From contig ONNV01000001.1 of the NCBI GenBank assembly GCA_900319225.1, positions 32,663 through 96,662 of the forward strand: a DNA stretch of 64,000 nt. Direction: 5' to 3'. This DNA is from an uncultured Prevotellaceae bacterium. GTDB lineage: Bacteria > Bacteroidota > Bacteroidia > Bacteroidales > Bacteroidaceae. Numbering within the stretch: the stretch's first letter is position 1; each line of letters begins with the position of its first letter. This document shows, in pieces, positions 44,054 through 51,796 of the stretch. Position numbers and translations under genes: made by a program. Under the pieces are notes generated by a model. That model was not told the DNA's origin. It saw only the letters and a list, made by a program, of their open reading frames with translations, and made no database searches.

Positions 44054-44836
44054 ATGAAAAGATTCTTCTCTGTAAGGCTTATTTGTGCGGTGGCTGCGGC
44101 AATGCTGTGGTCACAATCCGCCGTTGCTGGCACTCCCAAGGTGCAGGTCCAGATTACGCTGAGCCCTGTATCAGGTGATCCTGTGGTACTTACCAATGAC
44201 AATACCCAGGCCGATGAGGAGTTCAACGCTCCTCTGCGTGCCAGGTTCTCGTCAACCCTTACATCCGATGACGGTAAGGAGTATGAGCTGCGTTCCCAGT
44301 GGACTATCAGGGAACTGCCCGATGATGACTCTCAGGATACAATAGACTACCTTAAGCGTTACGAGAGCGTGACGGAATATGAGTTCACGGACTGGGGCTC
44401 ATTCCAGGCGGTCTATGAGTGGTCATACAGGGAGAAGGATTCTGTCAATTTCATGCCCGGAGACAAGGTCTTGTTCAGGTTCGGAATTGATGAGTCTGTA
44501 GTACGTCTTGACTACAACGCTTTCTCACCCAATGATGACGGTATCAATGACGTGTTCAAGATATATGCACGGTCTGTGGTGAAGATGAACATCTCCATAT
44601 TCAACCGTTGGGGACAGGTCATAAAGACCATATCGGGCCCTATGGACCGTATACTTCCGGCTGGTTCCACTCCTGATGAGAAGGGCGGATACCTGTTTGA
44701 GGTTTGGGACGGAAAGCAAGGCGGCAGCGTGGTCAATGACGGCGTTTACTACATAAACGTACAGGCTACCGGTGCCGGTGGCAGGAAATATGATTTCAAG
44801 AGAGATATCAACGTACTGAAAGGGCAGGGGAATTGA
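44054..44836 (+). CDS. Secreted protein with CHU_C-type (type B T9SS-like) C-terminal domain
   Basis: The 260-residue product has a signal peptide ([13 protein letters not shown]), a beta-sandwich region (about 20-140) and a C-terminal domain with [28 protein letters not shown] and YYINVQATG. That domain is the gliding-motility-associated CHU_C type, known in Bacteroidetes as a type-B sorting signal for type 9 secretion. Whether this organism has T9SS cannot be seen here. The ATG at 44054 is chosen over a TTG at 44033, which lies inside the promoter. Its stop overlaps the uvrA start (TGATG). Confidence 0.85.
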   Translation: MKRFFSVRLICAVAAAMLWSQSAVAGTPKVQVQITLSPVSGDPVVLTNDNTQADEEFNAPLRARFSSTLTSDDGKEYELRSQWTIRELPDDDSQDTIDYLKRYESVTEYEFTDWGSFQAVYEWSYREKDSVNFMPGDKVLFRFGIDESVVRLDYNAFSPNDDGINDVFKIYARSVVKMNISIFNRWGQVIKTISGPMDRILPAGSTPDEKGGYLFEVWDGKQGGSVVNDGVYYINVQATGAGGRKYDFKRDINVLKGQGN

Positions 44837-47697
44837 TGGATAAGTCTAAGATAGTTGTAACCGGAGCCAGGTCCAATAACCTGAAGAACATAGATGTGGA
44901 GATACCGCACAAGTCGCTCACAGTCGTTACGGGACTGAGCGGCAGCGGCAAGTCGTCACTGGCCTTTGATACCATCTATGCCGAGGGGCAGCGCCGTTAC
45001 ATTGAGACATTCTCAGCTTATGCCCGCAATTTCCTGGGTAACCTGCAGCGTCCCGATGTGGACCGCATTACCGGACTCAGCCCTGTTATATCCATTGAGC
45101 AGAAAACCACCAACCGCAACCCGCGTTCTACCGTAGGAACCGTTACGGAAGTATATGATTATCTGCGACTTCTGTTTGCGCGTGCAGGTGAGGCGTTCTC
45201 ATATGTTACGGGTGAGAAGATGGTCAAGTTTACCGAGGAGCAGATAGTGAATCTTATAACCACAGACTATGACGGACAGCGCATCTACGTGCTGGCTCCG
45301 CTGGTACGCAACCGTAAAGGTCACTACAAGGAGCTGTTTGAGAGCATACGCCGCAAGGGTTATATCAACGTCAGGGTTGACGGCGAGATACGTGAGGTAA
45401 AACCCGGCATGAAACTGGACCGTTACCGCAACCATGACATTGAGGTGGTGATAGAAAAGCTCGTAGTCAACGAGAAATACCGCCATCGTCTGAGTGACAG
45501 CGTGGCTCTTGCCATGAAACAGGGTGACGGACTCATGATGGTGCTCTCCATGCCCAAGGAGACCATCCCCGGACGTAAGGAGGAGGGGTTATTGCGTCAC
45601 TACAGCAAACGCCTGATGTGTCCCACCACGGGCATCTCATACCACGATCCCGCACCGCATAACTTCTCATTCAATTCACCTCAGGGATTCTGCCCCAAGT
45701 GCAAGGGTCTGGGTTATATATCATCGGTTGATGAGGACAAGGTGCTGCCGGACCGTTCACTCTCTGTAAAGAAAGGTGCCATAGCTCCGCTGGGACCATT
45801 TAAGAATACGCTTATATTCAGGCAGATAACAGCTCTGCTCAACAAATATGACTATACTCTGGATACGCCAATATCGGAGATGACGAATGACGTTATTGAT
45901 GAGCTTCTAAACGGCAGTGACGAGCGTATCAAGGTGCAGATAACCGGCATAAACAGTGAGGCCGATGCGGTGTTCATGGAGTATGAGGGCGTGGTCAAGT
46001 ACGTGCGTTCACTCCAGCAGCAGACTGACCTGACCGCTGCCGAGCAGAAGTGGGCCGACCAGTTTGCCGTGACCCGCGTATGTCCCGAGTGCGGGGGCGC
46101 GCGTCTGAACAAGGAGTCCCTGAACTTCCGTATTGACGGCAAGAATATATATGAACTGGCATCGATGGATATACAGGACCTTTATGACTGGACCTGTAAT
46201 GTGGAACCCCGCCTGAGTGACCGCCAGCGCATCATAGCTACCGAGATTCTCAAGGAGATAAGGACCCGCCTTAAGTTCATGCTGGATGTGGGTCTGGATT
46301 ACCTGTCACTTAACCGTCCTGCCGAGTCGCTGTCAGGCGGTGAGGAGCAGCGCATACGTCTGGCTACCCAGATAGGCTCCAAGCTGGTTAACGTACTCTA
46401 TATTCTTGATGAGCCCAGCATAGGACTGCATCAGCGTGACAACGTGCGATTGATTGAGTCACTGAAACAGCTGCGTGACGGAGGCAATACCGTACTTGTG
46501 GTGGAGCATGACCGTGACATGATGCTGGCGGCTGACTGGATCATAGACCTGGGTCCCCGTGCCGGCCGTAAGGGTGGTGAGGTGGTTTTCCAGGGTACCG
46601 TACCGCAGCTGCTCAGTACTGATACGCTTACTGCAGGATATCTGAACGGCAAGCTTGATACCATACCGGATAACAGGAGCGGGCGTCGTTCCGGCAACGG
46701 ACAGAGCATCGTGCTGCGCGGATGCCGGGGCAATAACCTCAAGGGCATAGATGTGGAGTTCCCGCTGGGCAAACTTATCTGCGTGACGGGCGTATCGGGC
46801 AGTGGCAAGTCAACACTCGTAAATGAGACCCTGCAGCCCATACTGTCGCAGAGATTCTACCGGTCCCTGAAAGAGCCTCTGGCATATGACTCCGTAGAGG
46901 GCATAGAGAACATAGACAAGGTGGTTGATGTGGACCAGTCGCCTATAGGACGTTCTCCGCGTTCCAATCCTGCCACATATACCGGTGTATTCAGCGATAT
47001 CCGTCAGCTCTTTGTGGAGTTGCCGGAGTCCAAGATTCGTGCATACAAGCCGGGCAGGTTCTCATTTAATGTTTCCGGCGGCCGGTGCGAGGCCTGCGGC
47101 GGTAACGGCTACAAGACCATAGAGATGAATTTCCTGCCTGATGTGATGGTGCCCTGCGAGGTCTGCCACGGCAAGCGTTACAACCGCGAGACTCTGGAGG
47201 TGCGTTACAAGGGCAAGTCCATTGCCGATGTACTGGATATGACCATCAATATGGCTGTTGAGTTCTTTGAGAACGTTCCTACCATACTTAACAAGATAAA
47301 GGTGCTGCAGGATGTGGGTCTGGGTTATCTCAAGCTGGGCCAGCCATCAACCACCATATCGGGTGGTGAGAGCCAGCGAGTCAAACTGGCTACAGAACTT
47401 GCCAAACGCGATACCGGCCGAACCCTATACATTCTTGATGAGCCTACTACAGGTCTGCACTTTGAGGATATCCGCGTACTTATGAGCGTGCTGAACCGTC
47501 TGGTTGAGAAAGGCAACACCGTGATTGTGATTGAGCACAACCTGGATGTGATCAAGCAGGCAGACTGGATTATCGATATAGGCCCTGAGGGCGGTCGCGG
47601 CGGCGGCATGATAGTGGCTCAGGGCACCCCTGAGCAGGTAGCCGCCTCCGGCAAGGGCTACACCTCCCGCTTCCTCGCCGAGGAACTCTCACGCTAA
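44836..47697 (+). CDS. uvrA: Excinuclease ABC subunit A
   Basis: The 953-residue product is a full-length UvrA with two ABC ATPase modules: Walker [10 protein letters not shown] near residue 35 and GVSGSGKST near 650, signature motifs SGGEEQR and SGGESQR, and the zinc-binding Cys pairs (FCPKCKG, CPECGG, CEACGG, CEVCHG). It scans DNA for lesions and loads UvrB. ATG 44836 shares one base with the stop of the CHU_C gene, so it is expressed with that gene at least in part; uvrB lies 7 kb away on the other strand. Confidence 0.98.
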   Translation: MDKSKIVVTGARSNNLKNIDVEIPHKSLTVVTGLSGSGKSSLAFDTIYAEGQRRYIETFSAYARNFLGNLQRPDVDRITGLSPVISIEQKTTNRNPRSTVGTVTEVYDYLRLLFARAGEAFSYVTGEKMVKFTEEQIVNLITTDYDGQRIYVLAPLVRNRKGHYKELFESIRRKGYINVRVDGEIREVKPGMKLDRYRNHDIEVVIEKLVVNEKYRHRLSDSVALAMKQGDGLMMVLSMPKETIPGRKEEGLLRHYSKRLMCPTTGISYHDPAPHNFSFNSPQGFCPKCKGLGYISSVDEDKVLPDRSLSVKKGAIAPLGPFKNTLIFRQITALLNKYDYTLDTPISEMTNDVIDELLNGSDERIKVQITGINSEADAVFMEYEGVVKYVRSLQQQTDLTAAEQKWADQFAVTRVCPECGGARLNKESLNFRIDGKNIYELASMDIQDLYDWTCNVEPRLSDRQRIIATEILKEIRTRLKFMLDVGLDYLSLNRPAESLSGGEEQRIRLATQIGSKLVNVLYILDEPSIGLHQRDNVRLIESLKQLRDGGNTVLVVEHDRDMMLAADWIIDLGPRAGRKGGEVVFQGTVPQLLSTDTLTAGYLNGKLDTIPDNRSGRRSGNGQSIVLRGCRGNNLKGIDVEFPLGKLICVTGVSGSGKSTLVNETLQPILSQRFYRSLKEPLAYDSVEGIENIDKVVDVDQSPIGRSPRSNPATYTGVFSDIRQLFVELPESKIRAYKPGRFSFNVSGGRCEACGGNGYKTIEMNFLPDVMVPCEVCHGKRYNRETLEVRYKGKSIADVLDMTINMAVEFFENVPTILNKIKVLQDVGLGYLKLGQPSTTISGGESQRVKLATELAKRDTGRTLYILDEPTTGLHFEDIRVLMSVLNRLVEKGNTVIVIEHNLDVIKQADWIIDIGPEGGRGGGMIVAQGTPEQVAASGKGYTSRFLAEELSR

Positions 47698-47707
47698 AAT
47701 AGTACAT

Positions 47708-47725
47708 TGGGGCCTGCCCCCTTTT
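47708..47725 (+). terminator. Terminator after uvrA
   Basis: GGGG and CCCC around CCTG are followed by a short T run. The stem is short, so efficiency is uncertain; it also faces the GH2 gene. Confidence 0.5.
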
Positions 47726-47728
47726 GTA

Positions 47729-49522
47729 TCATTTTGTGCTGTACCAGGATTGGAGGATGTAGAAGGCTTTCTTTTTCTCGCCTTTGTCGGAGTAGAGGCC
47801 TTTGCGGTTATAGTAGTCCTGGATGCCGTCCAGCACGCGGCGCGGTGAGCGGAAATCCTTCATGATCCAGGGGGTTGTGCCTACCAGACCCTCTATCTTG
47901 TCCAGCATGGCCAGGTTCTCTATGTAGAGGTTCTCCTGGAACTCCTCGGTCCAGCGCTCGTTCTTATCGCCGTGCAGGCCGTATCGGGCGCCGCCTCCAA
48001 ACTCGCTTACTATCACCGGTTTGTCATACGGGATTTCCCATTCCATCTTGGGCGCGTCGTTGACATCCCTGTACCAGCCGATGTACTGGTTGAACGATAT
48101 CACATCTACGTACTCGTTCATGTTGTCCTGCAGGCGGTTCTTGTAGTTGGAGGCCGATGTCACCTCCATTGCCATCGATATGAGACGGGTGTCATCCAGA
48201 CTGCGTGCTGTTTTGGCCAGGCTGCTCAGGAACTTGTCACGCTCGGGGCTGTGGGGAGTCTCGTTGGCTACGCTCCAGATGAGTACGTTGGCGCGGTTCT
48301 GGTCGCGGCGTATCATATCGGTAAGCTGGCGCTCGGCATTGGCGTAGGTATCGGGATTGGTCCAGGTAATTGTCCAATAGACCGGAATCTCGGACCAGAC
48401 CAGGATGCCCATCTTCTCGGCTTCGCGTACCATATACTCGTTGTGGGGGTAGTGGGCCAGACGTACGTAGTTGCAGCCCAGTTCCCTGGCCCAGGAGAGC
48501 AGGGTGCGGGCATCGTCAACGCTGTTGGTGCGGCCTCCACCGTTGGGCTTCTCGTCATGGATGCTTATACCTTTCAGGAATATGGGCTTGCCGTTCAGCA
48601 GCAGCTGCTTGCCTTTGGTCTCGATGGTGCGGAAACCTATCCGATCATTGAGGGTCTCATCGGCCAGCGTAATCTCCACATCATAGAGTTTGGGGTTATC
48701 GGGTGACCAGAGCTGCAGCTTTCTGGCCTTGAACTGTACTTGGGCGGTTCCGTTGTCATCAGTCACAAGTTTTTTGGTAATCTTGAGCTCGGGGATGCTC
48801 AGCGTTATTTGCTGGCCGGCCAGCTTCTCATTCAGATTGACGTTGAAACTGATCTGGTCCGGGGCCGATTTGTCCAGGCAGAGCTTGTAATTCTCAATAT
48901 AGACTGGTGCCACATCGATGAGCAGTACGTCGCGTGTTATGCCGCCGTAGTTCCACCAGTCAAATATCTGGGTGGGGACATTTTCGGCCTTGCGCTTGTT
49001 GTCCACCTTGACAATCACAAAGTTATCGCCATCGGTGAGCAGGTCCGTAATGTCCATGTTGAACGGGGTGAATCCGCCCACATGATAACCGGCGTTCCTG
49101 CCGTTCACCCACACGCGGGCCTCGTAATTGACTGCACCAAAGTAGAGTATGGTCCTGTGGTCATCGGCCTTATGGTGCCACTCAAACGTGCGCTTGAACC
49201 AGACGGTTCCCTCATAGAAGAACAGCTGTTCATTCTGGGTGTTCCAGTCGCCGGGTATGTTCATGACTGCTGCCTTGTCAAAGTCATATTCTATAAGGTC
49301 CTCGGGCCGCTGGGGCTTGGCGTTCCTGAAGAATCCCCATGCGGTGGGGTTCATTCGGTAATCATAGTAGCCTTCCTCCTGTACATCGATTATGTAATTC
49401 CACTCTCCGTTGAGCGATGTGATGTTACGGGCCTGGACGTTGGCCAGTTGCGGCACCTGTGCGGCCGTTGCGTTGGCGGCTGCCAGGCAGATGGTCAGTA
49501 ATGCGATAATTCCCTTTTTCAT
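47729..49522 (-). CDS. GH2 glycoside hydrolase, probable beta-glucuronidase
   Basis: The 597-residue product has a signal peptide (MKKGIIALLTICLAAANATA), a GH2 sugar-binding domain (about 30-200), an Ig-like domain (about 205-300) and a TIM barrel. The acid/base is E421 (SVANE) and the nucleophile E507 (VSEFGG). Near the end N572-R-K574 matches the NxK signature that coordinates the glucuronate carboxylate in gut beta-glucuronidases (N566/K568 in E. coli). It is likely periplasmic. Beta-galactosidase or other GH2 activities are less likely given the NxK motif. It is a single gene with -7 element TAAGTTTG at 49545-49552. Confidence 0.88.
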   Translation of the reverse strand: MKKGIIALLTICLAAANATAAQVPQLANVQARNITSLNGEWNYIIDVQEEGYYDYRMNPTAWGFFRNAKPQRPEDLIEYDFDKAAVMNIPGDWNTQNEQLFFYEGTVWFKRTFEWHHKADDHRTILYFGAVNYEARVWVNGRNAGYHVGGFTPFNMDITDLLTDGDNFVIVKVDNKRKAENVPTQIFDWWNYGGITRDVLLIDVAPVYIENYKLCLDKSAPDQISFNVNLNEKLAGQQITLSIPELKITKKLVTDDNGTAQVQFKARKLQLWSPDNPKLYDVEITLADETLNDRIGFRTIETKGKQLLLNGKPIFLKGISIHDEKPNGGGRTNSVDDARTLLSWARELGCNYVRLAHYPHNEYMVREAEKMGILVWSEIPVYWTITWTNPDTYANAERQLTDMIRRDQNRANVLIWSVANETPHSPERDKFLSSLAKTARSLDDTRLISMAMEVTSASNYKNRLQDNMNEYVDVISFNQYIGWYRDVNDAPKMEWEIPYDKPVIVSEFGGGARYGLHGDKNERWTEEFQENLYIENLAMLDKIEGLVGTTPWIMKDFRSPRRVLDGIQDYYNRKGLYSDKGEKKKAFYILQSWYSTK

Positions 49523-49544
49523 TTGATGAGCAAAATTTGTTTTG

Positions 49545-49552
49545 CAAACTTA
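49545..49552 (-). promoter_or_regulatory. -7 element of the GH2 gene
   Basis: TAAGTTTG on the minus strand fits TAnnTTTG, about 23 bases before the ATG. Confidence 0.5.
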
Positions 49553-49563
49553 CAAAATTTTGT

Positions 49564-49699
49564 CAAAATGTCCCACATCGGCCCCGCTCACAACGCTTGT
49601 GGGGCGCATCGGTGTGTTACATACCCTCTGTATGGGGGTGTGTAACACAGTTACCCGCGTTAGAACGTATTGTCAGTGGGGTGAGTGTGGGACACTTTG
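49564..49699. repeat. Foldback repeat, copy 1
   Basis: About 136 bases bounded by inverted 14-base ends CAAAATGTCCCACA / TGTGGGACACTTTG (13 of 14 matching). Inside is a strong hairpin with GTGTTACA / TGTAACAC arms around TACCCTCTGTATG. The first 85 bases are nearly the same as copy 2 at 50637; the second half has drifted. No gene lies within; reading frames across it are repeat shadows. Confidence 0.8.
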
Positions 49700-49718
49700 G
49701 CGGGCGGAGCGGAGGAGA

Positions 49719-50609
49719 CTAGGCCGATGGGCGGTGGAGGGACATGAAGAGGACGGCGGCAAGGCAGAGGGTTATGCCGATGACCATGCGCGGGGTGATG
49801 GGCTCCAGGAAGAGCAGTGTGCCGATGAGGATGGCTGTTATGGGCTCAAACACTCCCAGGATAGCAGTACGGGTGGGGCCGATGTGGCGGGTGGCTATGG
49901 CCAGGGTCAATAGTGAGATCATGGTTGGGAATATGGCCAGACCGGTCAGGTTGAGTGCTGATTTCCAGGTGCTTACTCCATTCATGAATGGTACATGGCT
50001 GGTGTACTGATAGCACAGGAACAATACGGTCCCAACTGCTAATGCATAGAATGTGAGCGTGTGATTGGATATGTGGCTGATGCGTGTGGAGCGGTTTACT
50101 ATTACCAGATATAAAGCGTAACTTAGGGCCGACAGGGCAGCCAGAACCATTCCACCTGCATGGAGTGACAGTTTGCCGGACGGCAGGCTGAGCAAAATAA
50201 CTCCCACAAATGTTACGGCAATTGAAATCCAAGTCTGCCAGTTAGGGTAAGACTTGAGCACCACCATTATCAGCGCCACAAAAATTGGGTAGAGATAGAC
50301 CAGGGTGGTGGCCAGCCCGGACGGTATGAATCTGTAGGATTCAAACAGGAACAGGCTGCTCAGGGAGAACAGCAGGCCAAGTACCACCAGCAGCCTGAAC
50401 TCATTAGCCTTGACGCGGAAGGTCTCTCTCTTTAGTTTCATCCACACCGCCATTATAACGATCGATATCGCGTATCGGAAAAACAGCATTGTGGGTATGG
50501 AGACACCATCGGCCAGCAAGGGCTTGGCAAACAGCGGGTTCATTCCGTATGAGACTCCGGCTGCTATTCCGGCCGCCATTCCTATTGCGATGTTGCTCTG
50601 TTTTTTCAT
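49719..50609 (-). CDS. EamA/DMT-family transporter
   Basis: The 296-residue product has ten membrane helices in two EamA repeats (about 10-135 and 150-290), the drug/metabolite transporter fold; the ends of both repeats carry the usual Pro/Gly-Thr pattern (IGPTRTAILGVFEPITA). It is probably an inner-membrane exporter of metabolites, with no substrate evident. ATG 50609 is chosen because longer reading upstream runs into the foldback repeat and the -7 element TATCTTTG (50618-50625) leaves no room. The two foldback copies flank the gene. Confidence 0.88.
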   Translation of the reverse strand: MKKQSNIAIGMAAGIAAGVSYGMNPLFAKPLLADGVSIPTMLFFRYAISIVIMAVWMKLKRETFRVKANEFRLLVVLGLLFSLSSLFLFESYRFIPSGLATTLVYLYPIFVALIMVVLKSYPNWQTWISIAVTFVGVILLSLPSGKLSLHAGGMVLAALSALSYALYLVIVNRSTRISHISNHTLTFYALAVGTVLFLCYQYTSHVPFMNGVSTWKSALNLTGLAIFPTMISLLTLAIATRHIGPTRTAILGVFEPITAILIGTLLFLEPITPRMVIGITLCLAAVLFMSLHRPSA

Positions 50610-50636
50610 TGTGGGTGCAAAGATACAATGGTTTTT

Positions 50637-50775
50637 GCCAAAGTGTCCCACAACGACCTCGCTCACAGCGCTTGTGGGGCGCATCGGTGTGTTACATACC
50701 CCCTGTATGAAAGTGTGTAACACACCGAGGTGCGCCAGGAGGCTCACAAGGCCGATGGGCGTGGGACACTTTGGC
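50637..50775. repeat. Foldback repeat, copy 2
   Basis: About 139 bases with ends GCCAAAGTGTCCCACA / CGTGGGACACTTTGGC (15 of 16 paired). The inner hairpin is longer than in copy 1 because GGCGCATCGGTGTGTTACA pairs with its inverted copy at 50716-50736 save for a two-base bulge. It resembles a MITE or foldback element. Its right end is nine bases from the XRE operator. Confidence 0.82.
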
Positions 50776-50783
50776 GAAATTCA

Positions 50784-50849
50784 ATTTATACCCTTTTGGG
50801 GTGGATACGTCCGGTATTTTGATTATCTTTGCGCCAAAAGGGTATAAAT
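50784..50849. promoter_or_regulatory. Inverted-repeat operator around the XRE-zeta promoter
   Basis: ATTTATACCCTTTTGG (50784-50799) and CCAAAAGGGTATAAAT (50834-50849) are perfect 16-base inverted copies separated by 34 bases. The -7 element TATCTTTG (50824-50831) lies between them, and the ATG follows the right arm by one base. This is the pattern expected for autorepression by an XRE/HipB-like antitoxin. Confidence 0.7.
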
Positions 50850-50850
50850 T

Positions 50851-51201
50851 ATGACGCAAATTAGTGAGTTTGTAAAGAAGAGCCGTAAAGAGCAACATCT
50901 TACACAACCGGAACTGGCGGCACATGCCGGAGTGGGGTTGAGGTTCTTGCGTGAGCTGGAGCAGGGTAAGGAGAGTCTCAGGATGGATAAGGTGAATCAG
51001 GTCCTGTCCTATTTTGGGACCAGTTGCGGCGTGGATATGGAGGCATCGGCCAAGTCTGATATCCGCAGTTACAGGCTTTCGTCATTGGAAGAGCCTAAGG
51101 AATATATGCTTGAGGAAATCATGCATCAGGTTTGTGAATCTGCAATGAGCTCATCTGCCCATGCAGCAGAGGTTCTAAGGAAGGAATTTGATAAAATCTG
51201 A
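50851..51201 (+). CDS. XRE/HipB-like transcriptional regulator, putative antitoxin
   Basis: The 116-residue product has an XRE HTH at residues about 7-60 (LTQPELAAHAGVGLRFLREL) followed by a helical tail (about 65-116). It resembles the HipB group of antitoxins. It is four bases before the zeta-like gene and has a perfect inverted repeat in its promoter, so it likely represses its own operon alone or with the partner. Epsilon-type antitoxin is absent; whether this protein neutralises the zeta-like enzyme is inference. Confidence 0.85.
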   Translation: MTQISEFVKKSRKEQHLTQPELAAHAGVGLRFLRELEQGKESLRMDKVNQVLSYFGTSCGVDMEASAKSDIRSYRLSSLEEPKEYMLEEIMHQVCESAMSSSAHAAEVLRKEFDKI

Positions 51202-51205
51202 TACA

Positions 51206-51796
51206 ATGAAAAAGAAACCTGTATTATGCATTGTTGCAGGTCCTAACGGATCAGGCAAGACTACGACAACGGAGCAATTGCTTAAGAATGAGTGGGGTGC
51301 TGACAGTTTTTACATCAATCCCGATAATATTGCCAAAGAGGTATTTGGTGACTGGAATTCATCCGATGCAGTGTTGAAGGCTGCTAAGAGAGCAACTGAG
51401 CAGCGTTATGAATGTCTTGAAAAAGGCGTGGATTTTGTGTTCGAATCTGTGTTTTCATCGGAAGAGAAGATGGATTTCCTGCGTAAGGCAAAAGAGGCAG
51501 GTTTTTTTATAAGGATATTCTATGTTTGTACCGAATCACCGCTTATCAATATAAACCGTATAGCCCAGAGATATCTGAACGGAGGCCATGAGGTGCCGAT
51601 ATCCAAGACCATATCCCGTTATTTCGGTTCGCTTAAGAATCTTGCGGAAGCGATAAAAATTGCGGACAGGGTTTATCTGTACGACAATTCAGTTGAGAAT
51701 TCCGCTCCGCGTCTGATACTCAGGACTTCTGACGGCAAGATTGCAAAAAAATATACTGATGATATCCCACTATGGGCCAAACAGGTAATAAAATGA
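51206..51796 (+). CDS. Zeta toxin-like P-loop kinase
   Basis: The 196-residue product has Walker A AGPNGSGKTT (11-20) and a zeta-type pattern: FYINPDNIAKEVFGD after the P-loop, FVFESVFSSEEKMDFL in the middle and RIAQRYLNGGHEVPISKTI near two thirds. Zeta toxins phosphorylate UDP-N-acetylglucosamine; some family members act on other small molecules. The ATG at 51206 follows the XRE stop by four bases and is preferred to a TTG at 51188. Its stop overlaps the start of the fucosidase gene. Toxicity is predicted from the family only. Confidence 0.85.
   Translation: MKKKPVLCIVAGPNGSGKTTTTEQLLKNEWGADSFYINPDNIAKEVFGDWNSSDAVLKAAKRATEQRYECLEKGVDFVFESVFSSEEKMDFLRKAKEAGFFIRIFYVCTESPLININRIAQRYLNGGHEVPISKTISRYFGSLKNLAEAIKIADRVYLYDNSVENSAPRLILRTSDGKIAKKYTDDIPLWAKQVIK

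Noticed and set aside
47972-49501. Long plus-strand frames opposite the GH2 gene
   Set aside because: Antisense shadows of a gene with intact catalytic residues.
50610-50747. Extended N-terminus for the EamA transporter
   Set aside because: The extra codons lie in the foldback repeat and across the -7 element; the peptide is a repeat shadow also seen at copy 1.
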